Below, one piece after another: positions 59,094-64,000 of a stretch of 64,000 nt of DNA. The translations under genes and the position numbers were made by a program. The notes beneath the pieces were generated by a model, which made no database searches, had not been told where the DNA came from, and was given only the letters and a program-made list of their open reading frames with translations. The DNA comes from UBA1952 sp965246765 (GTDB lineage Bacteria; Bacteroidota; Bacteroidia; Chitinophagales; Chitinophagaceae): assembly GCA_965246765.1 (NCBI GenBank), contig CBDFFJ010000008.1, positions 186,001 to 250,000 of the forward strand, read 5' to 3'. Position 1 is the stretch's first letter. Each line of letters starts with the position of its first letter.

Positions 59094-61871
59094 ATGCTAC
59101 GAATCACCATGAACAAGTCCGCGAGCGGCGCCAAAAAATACTTCTGCGAACAGTATTACAAGGAAGGTCACGGGACCGCACTCAACTACTATTCCGATCA
59201 TAATGAGGCCATCGGCAGATGGGGCGGCAAGGCCGCCGAACTCCTGGGCTTGCAAGGAGATATTGAGAAGCGGGCCTTCGCGCATTTATGCGACAATCAA
59301 CATCCGCTGAAACCGGAAAAGCTCACGCGTCGTAACGATACTGATAGGACGGTTGGCTATGATTTCACCTTCAATGCCAGTAAGTCTGTTAGCCTAGCTT
59401 ATGCGCTCGGCAACGACGACGATAAACGGATCATCCTTGCCTCCTTTCAGCAGGCGGTGAAAGAAACCATGACTGAAATTGAACGCGGCATGCAGGCGCG
59501 GGTACGCGCCAAAGGCAAGAATGAGAACCGGCTGACCGGCAACCTTGCTTACGGTGCCTTCACCCATTTTACGACCCGCCCGATTGATGGCGTTCCTGAC
59601 CCGCATTTGCATAGCCATTGCTTCGTGTTCAATGCCACGTTTGATGAACAGGAGAAGAAGTGGAAAGCAGGACAGTTCAGGCAGATCAAGCAGGATGCGC
59701 CTTATTACGAGGCCATATTTCATGCGACGCTCGCCCACCGGCTGCAACAGCTAGGGTATGGCATTCAGCGCACCAAAAACGGCTTTGAGCTGGAAGGCGT
59801 CGCCAAGGCAACGATTGAAAAATTCTCACGTCGCACCCAGGAAATTGAAGAATATGCGCATGCGCATGGGATTACCGACGAGAAGCAGAAATCAAACATC
59901 GGGGCAATAACGCGTGAGGCAAAGCGCGTCACGATTACCGCAGAAAAACAAAAAACGGCATGGCGCAGCCGCCTTACGCCGGAGGAGCAAGCGGCCCTTC
60001 AAAGCCTCAGGCAGTATAACGCTCCCGGTCAAGACCGGAATGCCGCAACTCTGGCATTGCAACATGCCTTAAGCCATCATCTGGAACGCAAGTCAGTGGC
60101 GAGCGACAAGGAGATTTTAGCGACCGCCATGAAATTCGCGACCGGACGGGCCACGGCCAACGAAGTACGGGAAGCATTCGCAAGCGACAGTTCGGTGCTT
60201 TCCCTTGAGGAAAACCTTCGTCACTTCGTTACCACCAAAGAAGCGCTGAAAGAAGAAAAGCAGCTTATCCAATCCTGCTTACAGAGCAGAAACAAATTCC
60301 GGCCTATCCATGAGCATTACGAGCCCAAGAATCCGAAGCTGAATGAACAGCAATTGGCAGCGGTTCGCCACGCGCTTTCTTCCACTGATGGCATTACGAT
60401 CATCACCGGCAAAGCTGGAACCGGTAAGACAACGCTTATGAAAGAAGTGCAGCTTGGCATCATAGAAAGTGGGAAGAAGATATTTGCCTTTGCCCCATCC
60501 AGCGAAGCTAGCCGGGGCGTGCAGCGAAGCGAAGGCTTTGACAATGCGGATACAGTTGCCCAACTAATTCTAAATGCCAAGCGACATACGGAGCTGAAGC
60601 AGCAGGTGATTTGGATCGATGAAGCCGGTATGCTGTCCAACAAAGACATGAACAGGATTCTGGCGATTGCCAACGCGCAAAGCGCGCGGGTGATCCTGTC
60701 GGGCGACACGCGGCAGCATACGAGCGTGGAACGCGGAGATGCGTTGCGCATTCTTCAGCAGGAAGGTGGCATCAGACCTGTTACCGTCAGTAAGATTCAG
60801 CGGCAGCAACAGATAGCGTACAAAGAGGCCGTAGAGCTGCTTTCCGCAGGAAAGACGGAACAGGGCTTTAAGCAATTAGACCGTATGGGTGCCATTCATG
60901 AAATCAGCGACAGCGGTAAGCGGGTGTCTGCCATCGCGGATAACTATTATCATGCAACCTACCCTGGAGGTCAACAAGCCAAAGAAGTGCTAGTGATTTC
61001 ACCGACACACGCGGAAGGCAGTGCAGTCACCCAACGGATAAGACGGACGCTCAAAGAGAAGAACGTCTTGGGACAGGAAGAGCACCTCTTTACGGTATTC
61101 AAAAACCGTCAGCTCACCGAAGCAGAAAAGCAACTGCCGGAATGCTATAATGCCGGCGATGTCCTGGCGTTTCACCAGCATAGTAAAAACGTAAAAGCCG
61201 GTAGCCGTTTAACGGTGGCCGACGCCAATGAACGCGGCATTTTCGCCAAGGACAAAGAAGGCCGAGAAGTCACGTTAGCCCTGTGTGACGCAAAAAAATT
61301 TACCGTGTATGAGCCACGTCCGCTAGGAATGGCGGAAGGCGACAGACTGCGCATTACCGCCAACGGAAAAGACATGGAAGGCAAGTATTTATTTAACGGG
61401 TCCGTTTTTCAGGTTAAAGAGATTTCAGAGGACGGACATATCCTGCTATCCAATGGCTCAACGCTCCCGCCGGATTTCGGGCATTTTACGCATGGCTATG
61501 TCTCCACCTCGCATGGTGCACAGGGTAAGACTGCCGACCAGATAATCATCTCGCAAAGCTCCGCCACCTTCCAAACATCCTCAATGGAGCAATTTTATGT
61601 GGCCGTCTCCCGGGGTAGACACGGCGTAAGCATATACACAGACGACAAAGCAGAGCTGCTACAGTCCGTGCGCCAGTCTTCCGAGCGTGGCTCAGCGATG
61701 GAACTGGTAGCGAAGCAACAGCAACAGACACTAGGGCGCAACCAGCCGCTGCAACCCGACCCCCCGCCGCAAAAGGGCATCGCCAATCAACCTTCTTATT
61801 TAACAGCAAATCCGTATGCTCATGGAATTCAGACAACGACTAGATCAGGCCCAGAAAGCGCTTGCCGATAG
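59094..61871 (+). CDS. MobF conjugative relaxase/helicase (TrwC/TraI-like)
   Basis: 925 residues. The N-terminal HUH relaxase domain begins MLRITMNKSASGAKKYF with candidate catalytic tyrosines Tyr16, Tyr21 and Tyr22, GYDFTFNASKSVSLAYAL, and the metal triad in DPHLHSHCF (His171, His173, His175). The helicase domain has Walker A GKAGTGKTT at 439-447, VIWIDEAG at 505-512, and the late motif YVAVSRGRHG near 835. The length matches TrwC rather than the longer TraI. It nicks oriT, stays covalently bound to the strand and unwinds the DNA for transfer. No T4SS or coupling protein gene is nearby, so the element is probably mobilizable with help. Its 3' end overlaps the next gene by 56 bp. Confidence 0.94.
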   Translation: MLRITMNKSASGAKKYFCEQYYKEGHGTALNYYSDHNEAIGRWGGKAAELLGLQGDIEKRAFAHLCDNQHPLKPEKLTRRNDTDRTVGYDFTFNASKSVSLAYALGNDDDKRIILASFQQAVKETMTEIERGMQARVRAKGKNENRLTGNLAYGAFTHFTTRPIDGVPDPHLHSHCFVFNATFDEQEKKWKAGQFRQIKQDAPYYEAIFHATLAHRLQQLGYGIQRTKNGFELEGVAKATIEKFSRRTQEIEEYAHAHGITDEKQKSNIGAITREAKRVTITAEKQKTAWRSRLTPEEQAALQSLRQYNAPGQDRNAATLALQHALSHHLERKSVASDKEILATAMKFATGRATANEVREAFASDSSVLSLEENLRHFVTTKEALKEEKQLIQSCLQSRNKFRPIHEHYEPKNPKLNEQQLAAVRHALSSTDGITIITGKAGTGKTTLMKEVQLGIIESGKKIFAFAPSSEASRGVQRSEGFDNADTVAQLILNAKRHTELKQQVIWIDEAGMLSNKDMNRILAIANAQSARVILSGDTRQHTSVERGDALRILQQEGGIRPVTVSKIQRQQQIAYKEAVELLSAGKTEQGFKQLDRMGAIHEISDSGKRVSAIADNYYHATYPGGQQAKEVLVISPTHAEGSAVTQRIRRTLKEKNVLGQEEHLFTVFKNRQLTEAEKQLPECYNAGDVLAFHQHSKNVKAGSRLTVADANERGIFAKDKEGREVTLALCDAKKFTVYEPRPLGMAEGDRLRITANGKDMEGKYLFNGSVFQVKEISEDGHILLSNGSTLPPDFGHFTHGYVSTSHGAQGKTADQIIISQSSATFQTSSMEQFYVAVSRGRHGVSIYTDDKAELLQSVRQSSERGSAMELVAKQQQQTLGRNQPLQPDPPPQKGIANQPSYLTANPYAHGIQTTTRSGPESACR

Positions 61872-62202
61872 TCCGGCACCAGTGGAAGCAGACGCCGATC
61901 CGGCCCATACCTATTATGCAATAGAACGCAGTGTAAATCTTGCCTGTCTTGAATTGCGCATGCCAGATGGCAGGCACAAAGCAATTCCATACTTACATTT
62001 CAGCGAGGTCAGTTACGAGGCGGAAACGGGGATTGAGATTATGACAGCACAAAGACGTATCCGCATTACCGGCAGAAACCTCACTAAGCTCTATACGCAT
62101 CTCGTTGCCTACCGGGTACGCTTCATACGCGCCAACATAGGCGCGGACACAGAGGAAGACGGACTGTTTTTAGAGAAAATCATCATTGAGTCGCTCATGT
62201 GA
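61816..62202 (+). CDS. Small hypothetical protein overlapping the relaxase
   Basis: 128 residues starting 56 bp inside the relaxase gene; a second ATG at 61822 is possible. It has a helical start (MEFRQRLDQAQKALADS) and a compact beta-rich core (NLACLELRMPDGRHKAIPYL; EAETGIEIMTAQRRIRITGR; NLTKLYTHLVAYRVRFIRAN). I do not recognise it, but similar small proteins sit after MobF relaxases. It may be an accessory of DNA transfer. Confidence 0.65.
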   Translation: MLMEFRQRLDQAQKALADSPAPVEADADPAHTYYAIERSVNLACLELRMPDGRHKAIPYLHFSEVSYEAETGIEIMTAQRRIRITGRNLTKLYTHLVAYRVRFIRANIGADTEEDGLFLEKIIIESLM

Positions 62203-62306
62203 TGGCTAAGGAAACAACTGAGAATACTCGAATGAGCTGCCGAATTCAGATGAGTGGCCGCGGCGGCAGATTCCTAGCTAAGTAATTTATCAATGCAGTC
62301 CAACGA

Positions 62307-62882
62307 CTATTTAACAAGCGAAGACAGCTGCAACTCTGTATCATCCGTTGAATAGCTCTCTATCGTTAGCGTAGGGCCACCAACCGCGCGATACCGGTAT
62401 GTTATTTGGTAATCAGCCCCGCTCGTATAGAATCTTGATTCTTCCTGTGTGGTCTTATCAAGTTTCCAACTTTTTTCAAAAGCCACTAAAATTGCGGCTA
62501 ACTGACTACGAGAACCGGAGATTTTCACCCCACAGCACTTGGTGACCATATTTTTGGGATTATCCTCATCCGTTTCTATATGATAGAGAAAACCGACCCG
62601 GACTGTGTCTTCCTTAGACACCAAAATCACGTTAAGCGTCTTGTCCTTCGACGAGAAGGTATTCATGACTCCTTTCCTGGGCGTCGCTTCTGCAAAGCCG
62701 ATCGCTCCGATCGCTCCGATCGCTCCGATCGCTTTACTAACGACGGCTTGCTGCGAGGGCGTTAGCGCCACCTCATCCTTAGCTACACCACTGGACTTTA
62801 TTTTACCTCCGCCTTTGGCAATCGCATCTGAAACGTTAGCCAATGCCGTCACGCAGGCAAACAATACAATTTTTCTGAGCAT
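62307..62882 (-). CDS. Exported protein with a 9-bp in-frame repeat
   Basis: 191 residues with a signal-like start (MLRKIVLFACVTALANVSDA). The region around residues 50-62 is Ala-Ile-Gly repeats encoded by tandem GATCGCTCC units. The C-terminal about 110 residues (NVILVSKEDTVRVGFLYHIE; CCGVKISGSRSQLAAILVAF; DYQITYRYRAVGGPTLTIES) form an unknown beta-rich domain. Two adjacent cysteines are present. The repeat unit is nine bases, so copy changes alter the protein without breaking the frame. Confidence 0.6.
   Translation of the reverse strand: MLRKIVLFACVTALANVSDAIAKGGGKIKSSGVAKDEVALTPSQQAVVSKAIGAIGAIGAIGFAEATPRKGVMNTFSSKDKTLNVILVSKEDTVRVGFLYHIETDEDNPKNMVTKCCGVKISGSRSQLAAILVAFEKSWKLDKTTQEESRFYTSGADYQITYRYRAVGGPTLTIESYSTDDTELQLSSLVK
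62700..62733 (-). repeat. Tandem 9-bp repeat GATCGCTCC (3.8 copies) in a coding frame
   Basis: GATCGCTCC occurs three times in full (62700-62726) and continues as GATCGCT. On the minus strand it encodes Ile-Gly-Ala repeats. Such tracts can change length by slippage. Confidence 0.9.
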
Positions 62883-62894
62883 AGATGAAAAATT

Positions 62895-63614
62895 TTAGTG
62901 CAGGCGTAATGTGTCCTGCCGATAAGTGGATGGATTAATGGTGTAGTTAAGCTGGCTATCAACCAGCGTCGTCGTGCCGATGGTCTTTTTGGCTAGCACA
63001 TAGTAACGTCCAGGCAAAGGCTTACGTAAAACCGCCTCACCCCGCGCGCTGGTAATTATGGAGTAGCTGGCCTGTGCGCAATCGCCTGAGCGGAACTGTA
63101 TTAGACTGGTAAACAGACAGACCGTGGTGCCGGTCAAAGGATCACCGGTTGCCGCATCCACGCTTCTGAGCGATACATAGTTACACTTCTGGTAATCGGG
63201 ATGCATAATAAATGCGGAGCTGTCCTGCAAATAGTTCAGAGAGTCAAAAGAGCGCGAATGCGTCAGAGAGGGACTGAAAATGGTATCCGTAACATACTCA
63301 ATAGAATCGGTCACAATCCGGGCACTCAGCCTGTATGTACTGCCGCTATTGATGAAGTCTAGCATAAAGTTCCCTGCCGAGTCGCTCAACTTTTTATAGA
63401 GGTAGTCATTCGTGGCCGGATTTGGATAGAGATAGACCTCTGCCTTTTTACCCGGGGGAATTCGGTTAAGGTGATAGACAGGATCGTCAATAAGCAGGTG
63501 ACCGCTCAATGCTTCACGACCGCTCAAGCTGTCTGGTACATGCTTCGTACACGAGCCTACTGCGGCGACCAGAGCCGCAAATAGAAATACATGGGCAAAA
63601 CGATGGGTGTGCAT
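62895..63614 (-). CDS. Putative lipoprotein with beta-sandwich domains
   Basis: 239 residues from ATG 63614, which opens a lipoprotein signal (MHTHRFAHVFLFAALVAAVGSC, then TKHVPD). The mature part resembles carboxypeptidase regulatory-like or CarboxypepD_reg strands (VYLYPNPATNDYLYKKLSDS, AGNFMLDFINSGSTYRLSAR, LRSVDAATGDPLTGTTVCLF, GEAVLRKPLPGRYYVLAKKT). It is probably an outer-membrane lipoprotein. It lies 4 bp after the preceding gene on the same strand. Confidence 0.7.
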   Translation of the reverse strand: MHTHRFAHVFLFAALVAAVGSCTKHVPDSLSGREALSGHLLIDDPVYHLNRIPPGKKAEVYLYPNPATNDYLYKKLSDSAGNFMLDFINSGSTYRLSARIVTDSIEYVTDTIFSPSLTHSRSFDSLNYLQDSSAFIMHPDYQKCNYVSLRSVDAATGDPLTGTTVCLFTSLIQFRSGDCAQASYSIITSARGEAVLRKPLPGRYYVLAKKTIGTTTLVDSQLNYTINPSTYRQDTLRLH

Positions 63615-63618
63615 AGAA

Positions 63619-64000
63619 TTAAAGCTTGAGCATAGAAGTGAAAATTCGGGTGATGAGCGAAGCATCCATCAATATGTTGACCGTCGCCCCCTTGCGCATT
63701 TCGTAGGTTTTTTGTTCCGCGACTTCAACACCGTTGACTATCTGGTAGCGGGAATACCGGTATATCTGACCTCCGACACTCACTGCCAGACCAGGGATCA
63801 TATCAAAGCCTATGGAAGGATAGAAAAAGTCCAGTGGGCGATTCAAGTCCAAGCCTGTGTGTATGAAAACATGCCTATGGATCTGTGAGAAGGCTTGGTG
63901 AAAACTGACATCGCTAAAGGTCTGCGGCTGTAGGTAGTATTTCACGCCTACCGAAAAATGCGCATGGTCATCAGAGCGCAGAACGAACTGGTTGTTTTCG
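63619..64000 (-). CDS. Outer-membrane beta-barrel protein, C-terminal part (cut by window edge)
   Basis: About 127 codons are visible, continuing past the right edge in frame (...NNQFVLRSDDHAHFSVGVKYYLQPQTF). The strand-like alternation (FSVGVKYYLQP; DMIPGLAVSVGGQIYRYSRY) ending MDASLITRIFTSMLKL suggests a beta-barrel membrane protein, though the end is not the classic aromatic residue. It is probably co-transcribed with the lipoprotein gene downstream. Confidence 0.55.
   Translation of the reverse strand, partial: ENNQFVLRSDDHAHFSVGVKYYLQPQTFSDVSFHQAFSQIHRHVFIHTGLDLNRPLDFFYPSIGFDMIPGLAVSVGGQIYRYSRYQIVNGVEVAEQKTYEMRKGATVNILMDASLITRIFTSMLKL

Noticed and set aside
58682..59203. 173-codon plus-strand frame before the relaxase
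   Set aside because: Arg/Cys/Ser-rich shadow-like composition, overlaps the relaxase start and the oriT-like repeats.
62700..62733. CRISPR-like or regulatory iteron
   Set aside because: The 9-bp tandem unit lies in frame inside a coding gene and has no spacers.

Overview
The window reads as a chromosomal segment of a Bacteroidota bacterium, most likely near the Chitinophagaceae. The support is several secreted proteins ending in type A type IX secretion (T9SS) sorting domains, lipoproteins with a Cys-Lys-Lys start, Bacteroidota-style -7 boxes (TAnnTTTG), a two-domain PurM-like protein of the Bacteroidota type, and moderately high G+C. No T9SS machinery gene lies in the window.

The left part (1 to about 34.4 kb) is mostly ordinary chromosome. 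In order it carries: an adenylation enzyme cut by the window edge; exported T9SS proteins and a lipoprotein; an MpaB-like oxygenase with a Coq4-like protein; a TSUP transporter; the wreck of a type III restriction enzyme; a tripartite ABC/HlyD/TolC exporter followed by a convergent TetR regulator; purK-purE with icd; a secreted papain-like (CHAP/NlpC-type) T9SS protein; a long multi-PAS cytosolic histidine kinase; a scar with an IS3 transposase remnant and tandem hairpins beside tRNA-Leu(CAG); a LuxE-like protein divergent from a lipoprotein with overlapping start codons; a polysaccharide deacetylase; a glycosyltransferase; uvsE; a four-gene ABC-2/LolA-like/double-psi-barrel operon; purM; two related beta-barrel proteins; mtaB; and tRNA-Lys(CTT).

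Right of tRNA-Lys the character changes to accessory DNA (about 34.4 to 62.2 kb). It contains a frameshifted lipoprotein, an orphan beta-class DNA methyltransferase, a coiled-coil protein interrupted by a 51-bp double palindrome, a serine recombinase, an AAA/DUF4143 ATPase, excisionase-like and XRE regulators, a lambda-R-like endolysin overlapping a secreted partner, two T9SS propeller proteins, a DUF932 protein, and a 0.9-kb hairpin-rich non-coding stretch. A P4-type tyrosine integrase beside a tRNA-Gln 3'-end fragment and an AlpA regulator then open a probable integrative mobilizable element. Its cargo includes an A+T-rich alpha/beta-hydrolase gene with an unknown partner, a DUF3892 protein and a K+ channel with a large cytosolic N-terminal domain. 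A MobF relaxase with an upstream oriT-like inverted repeat supplies mobilization. No type IV secretion genes are present, so the element would need a helper.

The last 1.7 kb returns to exported Bacteroidota proteins. The best candidates for something undescribed are the A+T-rich two-gene unit at 54.3-56.3 kb, the endolysin/secreted-protein pair at 43.4-44.5 kb, the structured non-coding block at 50.9-51.8 kb, and the in-frame palindrome cassette at 38.27 kb.
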